From: VSJD01 sp964617825
GTDB lineage: Bacteria > Verrucomicrobiota > Kiritimatiellia > JAAZAB01
Reading direction: 5' to 3'
Length of the DNA: 64,000 nt
Assembly: GCA_964617825.1 (NCBI GenBank)
Contig: CAZTWL010000020.1
Span: forward strand, 1 to 64,000
The notes beneath the pieces are model-generated. The model searched no databases, was not told where the DNA came from, and worked only from the letters and a program-made list of their open reading frames with translations. The translations under genes were made by a program, and so were the position numbers. This document shows positions 38,113 through 45,999 of the stretch, one piece after another. Numbering within the stretch: position 1 is the first letter of the stretch; the number at the start of each line of letters is the position of its first letter.

Positions 38113-39075
38113 ATGAAAATATTGGTAACAGGTTCGGCCGGATTTGTCGGTTTTCATGTGGCCAGCGCGTTGTTGAAAGCTGGACACGGCGTTGTCGGTC
38201 TGGATAATTTTAACGATTACTATGCCGTGCAATTGAAACGCGACCGCCATGCGCTTTTGGAAAAAATTGGCGGGTATGCCGGAATTGCCGGCGATCTCTG
38301 CGATTATCAGGCAGTCGACGCGCTATTCCGCAAGCATCGATTCGACCGCGTTTGCCATCTGGCGGCACAACCGGGGGTGCGTTATTCGATCACGCATCCT
38401 TTTGTCTATCAGAAATCCAACAACGAGGTTTTTTTGAACGTGCTGGAGATCTGCCGTCACCACAAAATTCCCCGGTTGGTCTATGCATCCAGTTCGAGTG
38501 TTTATGGCGGCAACCGACGGCTCCCGTTCCGCGAGACGGATGCGGTCGATACGCCCATCAGCCTATATGCGGCCACCAAGAAAAGCAACGAGCTTATGGC
38601 GCATGCTTACAGCCATTTGTACGGACTGCAGACCATCGGATTGAGATTGTTTACTGTTTACGGTCCTTGGGGTCGCCCCGACATGGCCATGTGGTCGTTT
38701 GCCGACGCCATGCTGCATTCTCAGGCCATCAAGGTCTTTAATCACGGCGACATGCGCCGCGATTTTACATTCATTGACGATATTGTCGACGGCATTCAGA
38801 GCGCCTTGTTTACGGATGGCCTGGCGTCCTACGACATATTTAACCTTGGCAATCATCGCTCTGAAAATGTGATGGATATGATTAAGTTGCTGGCTGCGTC
38901 ATTAGGCGTCGAACCGATCATGGATTTATTGCCCATGCAGCCTGGCGATGTTATGGAAACTTATGCCGATATCACAAAGGCACAGCAAAAACTGGGTTTC
39001 TACCCGCATACCACGCTGGCCGATGGCATACCTCAATTTGTGGCGTGGTTCCGCAAGTATCATGGATTGACATGA
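38113..39075 (+). CDS. UDP-glucuronate 4-epimerase-like SDR protein
   Basis: 320-residue extended short-chain dehydrogenase. The NAD-binding GxxGFVG loop is at residues 7-13 (GSAGFVG), followed by DNFNDYY, HLAAQPGVRYS (typical of UDP-glucuronate epimerases of the CapI/LspL group), SSSSVYG and the catalytic YAATKK. RRDFTFIDDIVDG is the late substrate region. It would supply UDP-galacturonate or a similar nucleotide sugar for surface polysaccharide. The ABC-2 permease gene starts within its stop (ATGA), tying it to polysaccharide export. Confidence 0.88.
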   Translation: MKILVTGSAGFVGFHVASALLKAGHGVVGLDNFNDYYAVQLKRDRHALLEKIGGYAGIAGDLCDYQAVDALFRKHRFDRVCHLAAQPGVRYSITHPFVYQKSNNEVFLNVLEICRHHKIPRLVYASSSSVYGGNRRLPFRETDAVDTPISLYAATKKSNELMAHAYSHLYGLQTIGLRLFTVYGPWGRPDMAMWSFADAMLHSQAIKVFNHGDMRRDFTFIDDIVDGIQSALFTDGLASYDIFNLGNHRSENVMDMIKLLAASLGVEPIMDLLPMQPGDVMETYADITKAQQKLGFYPHTTLADGIPQFVAWFRKYHGLT

Positions 39076-39887
39076 GTGCCCCTTCCGCGATTTATCGGCG
39101 CCTGGATTCGTTGGCGCAACAACGCCGAATTGTATTTGCGCTGACGTGGCAGGATCTGCGCAACCGTTATGTCGGCGCGAGCTTTGGATTGTTTTGGTCT
39201 TTTATCCAGCCGCTGGTCATGGCCTTGATTATGTGGTTTGTGTTCGCCTTGGCGAGTGCCAAGCCCATTCATGGTGTGCCGTTCATTGCCTGGTTTCTGG
39301 CGAGCCTTGCCGCCTATAACTTCTTTGCCGAAGCATGGGGTACGTCCACGCAGGTTTTTCGGGAATACGCCTTCCTGGTCAAAAAAGTCAGGTTTCAAAT
39401 CGAAATTCTGCCGCTGATCAAAATCCTGACGGCCGCCTTTGTGCACATTTTATTCCTGGCGATCGTTATCGTAATCCTGTTGGTTCAGGGTGTGAGCGTG
39501 TCGTGGTTCTGGTTGCAGACATTGTATTACATGGCCGCGCTTATCCTGCTGGTGCAAGGTTTGAGCTGGATTACGGCCTCCCTCAATGTTTTCAGCCGCG
39601 ATGTGGCCTACGGCATACAGGTGCTTCTGCAATTGGGCTTATGGGTTTCGCCCGTGTTCTGGGAATTCGATATGATCCCGGACAGATTCCAGGCGCTGGC
39701 GACGCTTCTGAAACTGAACCCAATGGTATATGTAATTCAGGGCTATCGTCATAGCCTGATCGAGCAAATTCCGTTCTGGACAGATTGGCCGCTCATGCTC
39801 TACTTCTGGTGCTTCACACTAGCCGCCTGTCTGACGGGATATTGCCTCTTTAAAAAGCTCAAGCACCAGTTTGCCGATGTGCTTTAG
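39072..39887 (+). CDS. ABC-2 type permease for polysaccharide export (Wzm/KpsM-like)
   Basis: 271 residues with six predicted membrane helices. The cytoplasmic start WQDLRNRYVGASFGLFWSFIQPLVMALIMW is typical of O-antigen and capsule exporters, as are FSRDVAYGIQVLLQLGLWVSPVFW and LNPMVYVIQGYRH. The partner ATPase (Wzt/KpsT-like) is not in the window. Start ATG 39072 overlaps the epimerase stop by 4 bp. The last 29 bp overlap the end of ispH on the other strand. Confidence 0.85.
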   Translation: MSAPSAIYRRLDSLAQQRRIVFALTWQDLRNRYVGASFGLFWSFIQPLVMALIMWFVFALASAKPIHGVPFIAWFLASLAAYNFFAEAWGTSTQVFREYAFLVKKVRFQIEILPLIKILTAAFVHILFLAIVIVILLVQGVSVSWFWLQTLYYMAALILLVQGLSWITASLNVFSRDVAYGIQVLLQLGLWVSPVFWEFDMIPDRFQALATLLKLNPMVYVIQGYRHSLIEQIPFWTDWPLMLYFWCFTLAACLTGYCLFKKLKHQFADVL

Positions 39888-40734
39888 GCTGACGCCCAGT
39901 CAGCGCCCTAATGCGGGCGATCACGGATCGGGTGGTAGTTTCCGGAGTTGAGGCGCCCGCTGTGATTCCCAGCGAGGACACGTTTCGAAACCAACGCGGA
40001 TCGATTTCCCGTGCCGATTGAATCCAGTGTGTGCGGGCATTCAGTGATTTCGATATCTCATAGAGCCGCTTAGTGTTGGCGCTCGTCCGCGATCCGATAA
40101 TCAACATGGCGTCGTTGTGCAGCGGTAAAATTTTTATTTCCTCCTGCTTCATACGCGTCGGCTTGCAGATCGTATTGAAAAAGCGAACGTCGGCGATATG
40201 GCCCTTCAGTTGATCCACGATGGGCATAACGCGGTCAAGATTCTGGGTTGATTGGACCACGATGGCCGCTTTGCGCACGCCCTGCAGGCGTTGCCAGGGA
40301 ATATGCGCAGCATCGTCGATGATCACGGCCCGATGAGCTATCTGTCCAATAATGCCAAGCACCTCGTCATGGCAGCGGTCGCCGATGACGATTACACGTC
40401 GCCCCTGACGATCCATCGCGCGGACGATTCTGTGGATTTCACGAACCATCGGGCAGGTGGCGTCAACGAGCGCGTAACCATGGCGGCGCGCCAGAGCCAG
40501 TGTCCGCCGCGAGGCGCCGTGCGCGCGGATTAGGAGGATACGGTGGCCGTCGGGTTTCAGGCGCTTGATTTTACGGATACCCGCGGCCTTCAATTCGCGG
40601 ATGACCATTTCATTGTGCACCAGATCGCCGAGCATGCAGACGTCTTTTTGTGACGCTACCAGGTCCCGGGCAATCTTGATCGCGCGCCGCACGCCGAAAC
40701 AAAACCCCGCCGATGTGGCCAGATGAATTTGCAT
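39859..40734 (-). CDS. ispH: 4-Hydroxy-3-methylbut-2-enyl diphosphate reductase
   Basis: Last step of the MEP isoprenoid pathway, producing IPP and DMAPP with a [4Fe-4S] cluster. The three cluster cysteines are seen in AGFCFGVRRAI (Cys12), DATCPMV and NTICKPT. HG in IRAHGAS and the TxE-type TPETT end are also present. At 291 residues the length is typical. It converges on and overlaps the permease gene by 29 bp. In many bacteria ispH adjoins cmk-plsC; here those are fused elsewhere in the window. Confidence 0.95.
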   Translation of the reverse strand: MQIHLATSAGFCFGVRRAIKIARDLVASQKDVCMLGDLVHNEMVIRELKAAGIRKIKRLKPDGHRILLIRAHGASRRTLALARRHGYALVDATCPMVREIHRIVRAMDRQGRRVIVIGDRCHDEVLGIIGQIAHRAVIIDDAAHIPWQRLQGVRKAAIVVQSTQNLDRVMPIVDQLKGHIADVRFFNTICKPTRMKQEEIKILPLHNDAMLIIGSRTSANTKRLYEISKSLNARTHWIQSAREIDPRWFRNVSSLGITAGASTPETTTRSVIARIRALTGRQPKAHRQTGA

Positions 40735-40745
40735 AAATATTTCCG

Positions 40746-40774
40746 TTGTGCTAACGTAAAAGCATTTATATCAG
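40746..40774 (+). promoter_or_regulatory. Possible promoter of the dehydrogenase gene
   Basis: TTGTGC (40746-40751), 17 bp, TATCAG (40769-40774), each matching four of six consensus bases. Start point about 28 nt before the ATG at 40809. Confidence 0.4.
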
Positions 40775-40808
40775 GAACTGGTCGTAGTTGCCATCATCAT
40801 TTAATCAA

Positions 40809-42029
40809 ATGAAAAAATTATTTGTTGGATTCGGGTTTGGAGCCATTCAGGCAGGCCTTTTTCTTTACGAGGCGCATGCCTCTGGTCAATTTGACCGGTT
40901 TGTGGTGGCCGAGGTGATGCCGGATGTTGTCGACGCCATTCGTAAGGCCGGCGGCCGTTATTGCGTGAATATCGCCACCGCGAAGGGAATCGAGAAGAAG
41001 GAAATTCGCGGGATCACGATTCTGAATCCGAACGACGCGAAGGATCGTGAAGCGCTCGTCCAAGCCGTTGCCGATGCCGATGAATTGGCCACGGCCTTGC
41101 CCAGTGTCAAATTTTATGCGACTGGTGCGAAAGCTTCTGTGATCAGTGTGCTCGCGGATGGGTTTGCCCGGCGCCGCTCAAGCGGCATGAAACGTCGCAG
41201 CATAATTTATGCCGCAGAAAATCATAACCACGCGGCCGAAATTCTCGAAGAGCAACTGGCCGCGCATATGGCGTTGACGGCCGCAACACTGCGGGAAACC
41301 GTGCAGTGCCTGAATACGGTAATTGGTAAAATGAGCGGCATTGTTGCCGACGAGGCACAGATTGCGGAACAGAACTTGGTCCGTCTGACGGGCAACACGG
41401 GACGATGCGTGCTTGTTGAAGCTTTCAATCATATTCTCATTACCCGGATTGCCTGGACCGATTTTCCCCGCGGAATCCCGATTTTTGTGGAAAAAGACGA
41501 CCTCCTGCCGTTTGAGGAAGCCAAACTTTATGGTCATAATGCAACGCACGCGCTTATCGGCTATCTGGCGCGCCGGAAAGGATACCGTACTATTGCCGAT
41601 GTGCGCCGGGACCAACCGATCATGGACTTGGCCCGTGCCGCTTTCCTGCAGGAATCCGGCGCAGCCCTGATTCGGAAACACCGTGGACTCGATCCGCTTT
41701 TTACCGAGGCCGGCTATTGCGCCTATGTCGAGGATCTTTTATGCCGGATGATGAATCCGTACCTGCGCGATCTGGTGGAACGTGTTGTGCGTGATCCGCG
41801 CCGCAAATTAGGTTGGGATGATCGTTTGGTTGGGACTATGCGACTGGCCCTGGGGCAGGGGATCACCCCGCGGAATTATGCCATCGGCGCGCATGCTGCT
41901 CTGGCTATGTTGCGTGAGAGCGAGCCGGAGCAGGAAAAAGATTTGCTGGACAAACTATGGGCAGGGGTCGAAGCGCCTGTCGGCGAGAAACAGCAGGTCA
42001 AGGAGTTGATTCTGCAAAGCAAAATATAG
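40809..42029 (+). CDS. Mannitol-1-phosphate dehydrogenase-like polyol dehydrogenase
   Basis: 406 residues. A Rossmann start KKLFVGFGFGAIQAGLFLYEA, then the domain AENHNHAAEILEEQL and a helical C-terminal region with FVEKDDLLPFEEAKLYGHNATHALIGYL, which matches the mannitol dehydrogenase family's KxxxxNxxH catalytic region (Lys/Asn-His in KLYGHNATH). It likely oxidises a sugar alcohol phosphate, but the N-terminal glycine pattern differs from classical MtlD and the substrate is unknown. The ATG at 40809 is preferred over a TTG at 40788. Two sugar-related genes follow within 100 bp. Confidence 0.7.
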   Translation: MKKLFVGFGFGAIQAGLFLYEAHASGQFDRFVVAEVMPDVVDAIRKAGGRYCVNIATAKGIEKKEIRGITILNPNDAKDREALVQAVADADELATALPSVKFYATGAKASVISVLADGFARRRSSGMKRRSIIYAAENHNHAAEILEEQLAAHMALTAATLRETVQCLNTVIGKMSGIVADEAQIAEQNLVRLTGNTGRCVLVEAFNHILITRIAWTDFPRGIPIFVEKDDLLPFEEAKLYGHNATHALIGYLARRKGYRTIADVRRDQPIMDLARAAFLQESGAALIRKHRGLDPLFTEAGYCAYVEDLLCRMMNPYLRDLVERVVRDPRRKLGWDDRLVGTMRLALGQGITPRNYAIGAHAALAMLRESEPEQEKDLLDKLWAGVEAPVGEKQQVKELILQSKI

Positions 42030-42106
42030 GACGCTATGCAGTTCATGGCAAACATCAGTGGCGTTCGTTAATTCGTTTTGGAAAACATAGAAAATGTGAG
42101 GGTCCC

Positions 42107-42772
42107 ATGGAATATGTCATCAAAAAGGCCATCCAGCGTCCGAGCCTTAAAGGGTTGTGGGATGAGGCCGCTTGGCGTTCGGTTGACAATATTACGATTG
42201 CCAATTTTCTTCCCCAGAGCAAGTCCCGGCATCCGCGCACGGAAGCCAAAGTGGTTTATCAAGACGACGGTCTTTTTGTGTCATTCAGAGTTTTTGACAA
42301 ATATATCCGTTGTGTTCAAACCGAGTACCAATCCAATGTTTGCACGGACAGTTGTGTGGAATTTTTTGTCGAACCCAAGCCGGGAAGAGGCTATTTCAAT
42401 TTCGAGATTAATTGCGGCGGAACGATGCTTCTTTACCATTGTACGCGGCCGGACCCAAACGTCAAACAAGAGTATAATCCCGTACCGCAGGAATATGGCA
42501 GCCAGGTGGTCATTTATCACTCGCTGCCGAAAGTCGTGGATCCAGAGATCGATCAGGACACGGAATGGCGCATCGAATATTTTATCCCTTTTAATATCTT
42601 TGTGCCCTATTTCGGTCCGCTTGGCCGAATACCCGGCCAGGTTTGGCGCGCCAATTTTTATAAATGCGGGGATAAGACCTCCCATCCGCACTGGGCATCC
42701 TGGGCGCCATTGGGTGAGGAATTTAATTTCCATGTGCCGCAATACTTTGCTCCGCTAAAATTCAGTTCGTAA
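42107..42772 (+). CDS. Carbohydrate-binding family 9-like protein
   Basis: 221 residues, no signal peptide. The pattern GLWDEAAWRSVDNITIANFL, KVVYQDDGLFVSFRVFDKYI, DSCVEFFVEP, YFNFEINCGGTMLL and TEWRIEYFIPFNIF is that of CBM9-type beta-sandwich domains, which in xylanases bind reducing sugars. Here the domain is the whole protein and cytoplasmic, so a binding or metabolic helper role is possible. The ATG at 42107 has GAGGG upstream. It lies between the polyol dehydrogenase and a mutarotase-like gene, probably one transcript. Confidence 0.7.
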   Translation: MEYVIKKAIQRPSLKGLWDEAAWRSVDNITIANFLPQSKSRHPRTEAKVVYQDDGLFVSFRVFDKYIRCVQTEYQSNVCTDSCVEFFVEPKPGRGYFNFEINCGGTMLLYHCTRPDPNVKQEYNPVPQEYGSQVVIYHSLPKVVDPEIDQDTEWRIEYFIPFNIFVPYFGPLGRIPGQVWRANFYKCGDKTSHPHWASWAPLGEEFNFHVPQYFAPLKFSS

Positions 42773-42833
42773 GCAGGCGTCATTGCGTTAAGTGCTCGAA
42801 TTAGACTCCATAGTGGCAACAAGGAGAAATCGA

Positions 42834-43928
42834 ATGAAAATTGTTTCCAAAAGCATGCATGGCCGGCAGGGGTGGGAATTGAGCAACGATAAGATCTCGC
42901 TGTTTTTAATGGCCGGAGGCGGGAATATTGCCGGGTTGCAGGTGCAAGGGCGGAAAACTGCCAATCCGTATTGGATCCCCATCTGGAAATCCATCGAGCC
43001 CGGAGCCTATCGGCCGCAAGACGCCAAACGCTATGGTGCTAAATTGTTGGCCTGCATTGCCGGCCACAGTCTTTGCCTCGGCGCGTTTGGCGATCCGTCG
43101 CCGGAGGAAGCCAAGTGTGGGTTGGGATGCCACGGCGAAGCGCCCGTGACGCATTGGAAGGTGTTAAAACGCAAAGTCAGCGCACGGCGCCTGATCTTTC
43201 AGTATGGCTGTGTTTTGCCGATTGCGCAAATGCGGTTTACGCGGACTGTGACACTCGATGCAGGCTCATCCATAATCCGCGTTCGCGAGGTGGTCATGAA
43301 TCTGGCGCGGCGTGATGTCCCGTTTACAATGTGTCAGCATGTATCATTTGGTCCTCCGTTTGTGCAACCGGAAGAGACTATATTTGATATGTCGGCCACA
43401 AAGGGGGAGACATTCCCGGGGACATTTGGTCGAATCCAGCGCCTGAAGCCCGGTGCGTCTTTCAACTGGCCCTTTGGACCAGGTGTGAAGAACAAAGTTG
43501 ATTTGCGATTCATGGGCCGGCAGGTTTACGGCGATTTTACCGCCAATCTGATGGATCCCAAGCAGACGCATGCCTGGTTCAGCGCATTGAATCCGAGTCT
43601 CGGCTTGATGATTGCCTATGTCTGGCGTCGTGCCGATTTTCCTTGGGTCGGCATTTGGGAGGAAAACCGCGGACGTAAAGCCCTGCCCTGGAACGGTAAA
43701 ACGCTGGCCCGTGGCATGGAATTCAGCAATACACCGTTCCCCGAAGGTTTGCGCATGGCTGTGGACCGTGGTCGGTTTCAAGGCCAGCCAACATATCGGT
43801 GGCTGACTGCCCGAGGGCAAGTCTCCTATGACTATGCCATTCTGGCCTGTCCTGTTGAAAATTCATGCAAGGGCGTGGCGGCCATCACTCCGTCAGGTAA
43901 GACGTTTGGCGTGGACCTGGTCGTATAA
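42834..43928 (+). CDS. Galactose mutarotase-like protein
   Basis: 364 residues from ATG 42834, which has AAGGAG upstream. The sequence has the repetitive beta-strand pattern of the galactose-mutarotase superfamily (GWELSNDKISLFLMAGGGNIAGLQV at the start, GCHGEAPVTHWKV, TRTVTLDAGSSIIRVREVV, FTMCQHVSFGPPFV with a central His, and WVGIWEENRG). Members include aldose epimerases and carbohydrate-binding enzymes. Specific activity cannot be read. No signal peptide. It ends the sugar gene trio and faces metG. Confidence 0.65.
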   Translation: MKIVSKSMHGRQGWELSNDKISLFLMAGGGNIAGLQVQGRKTANPYWIPIWKSIEPGAYRPQDAKRYGAKLLACIAGHSLCLGAFGDPSPEEAKCGLGCHGEAPVTHWKVLKRKVSARRLIFQYGCVLPIAQMRFTRTVTLDAGSSIIRVREVVMNLARRDVPFTMCQHVSFGPPFVQPEETIFDMSATKGETFPGTFGRIQRLKPGASFNWPFGPGVKNKVDLRFMGRQVYGDFTANLMDPKQTHAWFSALNPSLGLMIAYVWRRADFPWVGIWEENRGRKALPWNGKTLARGMEFSNTPFPEGLRMAVDRGRFQGQPTYRWLTARGQVSYDYAILACPVENSCKGVAAITPSGKTFGVDLVV

Positions 43929-43939
43929 AAAGCCGGCCG

Positions 43940-45874
43940 TTACTTGACAACGGCGCCCGACGGGAGTGTGCCATCCACGGTGATCAGCCGCAATTGATTG
44001 TTGCCCGACGCGGCCAAGAGCATGCCCTGCGATTCAACTCCACGGATCTTTGCCGGTTTTAAATTGGCAACGATCACAATCGTCTTGCCGGCCAATTCTT
44101 CCGGTTTGTAATAGAGCGCGATTCCGGCCACAATCCGGCGTGTTTCTGCGCCGCATTGAACCTGCAGACACAGGAGCTTGTCGGCCCCTTCTATTTTTTC
44201 AGCTGTCAGAACCGTTGCTGTCCGCAACTGGATCCTGGCAAAATCAGCATATTCCATCAAGGTTACACCGGCGGGCGACGCTGCCTGGGAAGCAACCTGG
44301 GTAGGGACGGCCACTGTCGCTGCAGGGGTGGCAATGCCTGCTTGGATGCGGGGAAATAACGACAGCATGGCGCCCAACGGCGTGCCCGGCACGGTCTTAC
44401 CCCAGACCTTCAGTTGGTCCAAGGAAGGTTCCTGCGCGCCGAGTCCCAGGACTTGGCGCAATTCACGCATTTTGGCGGGCATGACCGGGTACAGCAGGCC
44501 GCTCACGATACGCAGCGTTTCGCTTGCATGATACATTACTGTATCGAACATGCCGTGGTCCGTCTGTTTGGCCAGTGTCCAAGGTTGGCGTTTTTCCAAA
44601 TAACGGTTGGCTTCCCGTATGGAGGAAGTTACTGCCGCCAATCCCAGGTCCAGGCGCATCTGGTCCAGGCATTCTTCCATGCGTGTGGCGGCGTTCAAAA
44701 CGGCCTGACGTAAATGCTGTTCGTCGGCGCCGGTGTTTTTTTCCAGGGCCGCCGGGATTTTGCCGGCGCAATGACTGGTCAGCAGCTTCATAACGCGACT
44801 AAGCAGGTTGCCCAGATCGTTGGCCAGATCGGCATTGTAACGGCGGATGAAAGCTTCTTCCGAAAAACTGCAGTCCTGCCCCAAGGTCATTTCGGCCATC
44901 AGGAAATAACGGAAGGGGTCCACCCCGTAGCGTTCCAGCATATCCATGGGATTTACCACGTTCCCGGATGACTTGCTCATTTTGCTGTCGCCAACAAGCC
45001 ACCAGCCGTGGGCAAAAACAGTTTCGGGCATCGGCAGATTCATGGCTTTGAGCATTGTGGGCCAGTAAACTGTGTGGGTGGTCAGAATATCCTTGCCGAT
45101 CAGGTGATAGGATGCCGGCCACCAGCGTTGAAATTGCGCATCATCGGCCAGATAGCCGATGGCACTAATGTAGTTGACCAAGGCATCGAACCAGACATAG
45201 GTCACAAAATTATGGTCGAAAGGCAGTTCAATTCCCCAGCTTAGCCGAGTCTTGGGGCGGGAAATGCATAGATCGTTCAGAGGTTGCAGGAGAAATCCCA
45301 GGGTTTCATTACGGCGAGAATCCGGTTGAATAAACCTTGGGTGCTCGTGAATATAATCGATTAGCCACTTCTGGTAGGCGCTCATGCGGAAAAAATAGTT
45401 GGATTCCTTGATAGGTTCGAGCGTCCGGCCGCATTCCTTGCATGTGCCCGCCTCAAGTTCGCGCCCCGCATAAAATCTCTCGCAGGGCACACAGTAGCCG
45501 CCATCGTATTCTGCGCGGTAAATTTCGCCGTGGTCGAACAGTGTCTGGAGGATTTGTTGAACAACGCGAACGTGTCGGCGCTCCGTGGTGCGGATGAAGT
45601 CATCATTGGTAATGTCGAGCTTCTGCCACAGCGTTTGAAAGCGGCCCACGGTCTGATCAGCCTGCTGTTGGGGTGTCATGCCTTCTTTTTCGGCCGCGCG
45701 CTGCACTTTCTGACCATGCTCATCGGTGCCGGTAAGAAAAAAAGTAGGCACGCCAAGCAGACGATGATAACGTGCCAGGACATCGGCCAGGATGGTTGTA
45801 TAGGCGTGGCCGATATGGGGCGCTGCATTGACATAATAGATCGGAGTCGTTACATAGAAGTGTTTGTTTTGCAT
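43940..45874 (-). CDS. metG: Methionyl-tRNA synthetase
   Basis: Class I synthetase of 644 residues. The signatures are PHIGHAY (HIGH, about residue 20) and KMSKSSGN (KMSKS, about residue 300). A zinc-knuckle insertion reads CVPCERFY...CKECG. The anticodon-binding helices follow, and the last ~105 residues form the EMAP-II/Arc1-like tRNA-binding OB fold (DFARIQLRTATVLTAEKIEGADKL). The start ATG at 45874 has GAGG upstream and a divergent promoter. About 45 residues rich in Ala/Val/Thr link the catalytic part to the OB fold. Confidence 0.97.
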   Translation of the reverse strand: MQNKHFYVTTPIYYVNAAPHIGHAYTTILADVLARYHRLLGVPTFFLTGTDEHGQKVQRAAEKEGMTPQQQADQTVGRFQTLWQKLDITNDDFIRTTERRHVRVVQQILQTLFDHGEIYRAEYDGGYCVPCERFYAGRELEAGTCKECGRTLEPIKESNYFFRMSAYQKWLIDYIHEHPRFIQPDSRRNETLGFLLQPLNDLCISRPKTRLSWGIELPFDHNFVTYVWFDALVNYISAIGYLADDAQFQRWWPASYHLIGKDILTTHTVYWPTMLKAMNLPMPETVFAHGWWLVGDSKMSKSSGNVVNPMDMLERYGVDPFRYFLMAEMTLGQDCSFSEEAFIRRYNADLANDLGNLLSRVMKLLTSHCAGKIPAALEKNTGADEQHLRQAVLNAATRMEECLDQMRLDLGLAAVTSSIREANRYLEKRQPWTLAKQTDHGMFDTVMYHASETLRIVSGLLYPVMPAKMRELRQVLGLGAQEPSLDQLKVWGKTVPGTPLGAMLSLFPRIQAGIATPAATVAVPTQVASQAASPAGVTLMEYADFARIQLRTATVLTAEKIEGADKLLCLQVQCGAETRRIVAGIALYYKPEELAGKTIVIVANLKPAKIRGVESQGMLLAASGNNQLRLITVDGTLPSGAVVK

Positions 45875-45895
45875 AGTTCCTCGCTTTTATCGAAA

Positions 45896-45924
45896 ACTAT
45901 ACCGTTTAGCGTTGCCGAAATCAA
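45896..45924 (-). promoter_or_regulatory. metG promoter
   Basis: Minus strand: TTGATT (45924-45919), 17 bp, TATAGT (45901-45896); start point about 15 nt before the ATG. Confidence 0.6.
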
Positions 45925-45942
45925 CCACGGCGATTTTCGGCA

Positions 45943-45971
45943 TTGACCTGCTCGCAATTGACCGCTATCTT
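45943..45971 (+). promoter_or_regulatory. Promoter of the PpiD-like gene
   Basis: TTGACC (45943-45948), 17 bp, TATCTT (45966-45971), about 20 nt before the ATG at 46000. It is back to back with the metG promoter, 18 bp apart. Confidence 0.5.
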
Positions 45972-45999
45972 GCCTCTTTAACCCAAATGCGAGGCGATT

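Noticed and set aside
42078..42758. 226-codon frame overlapping the CBM9-like gene
   Set aside because: It is the other reading frame of the same bases; only the frame starting at 42107 gives a recognisable beta-sandwich pattern and has a ribosome-binding site.
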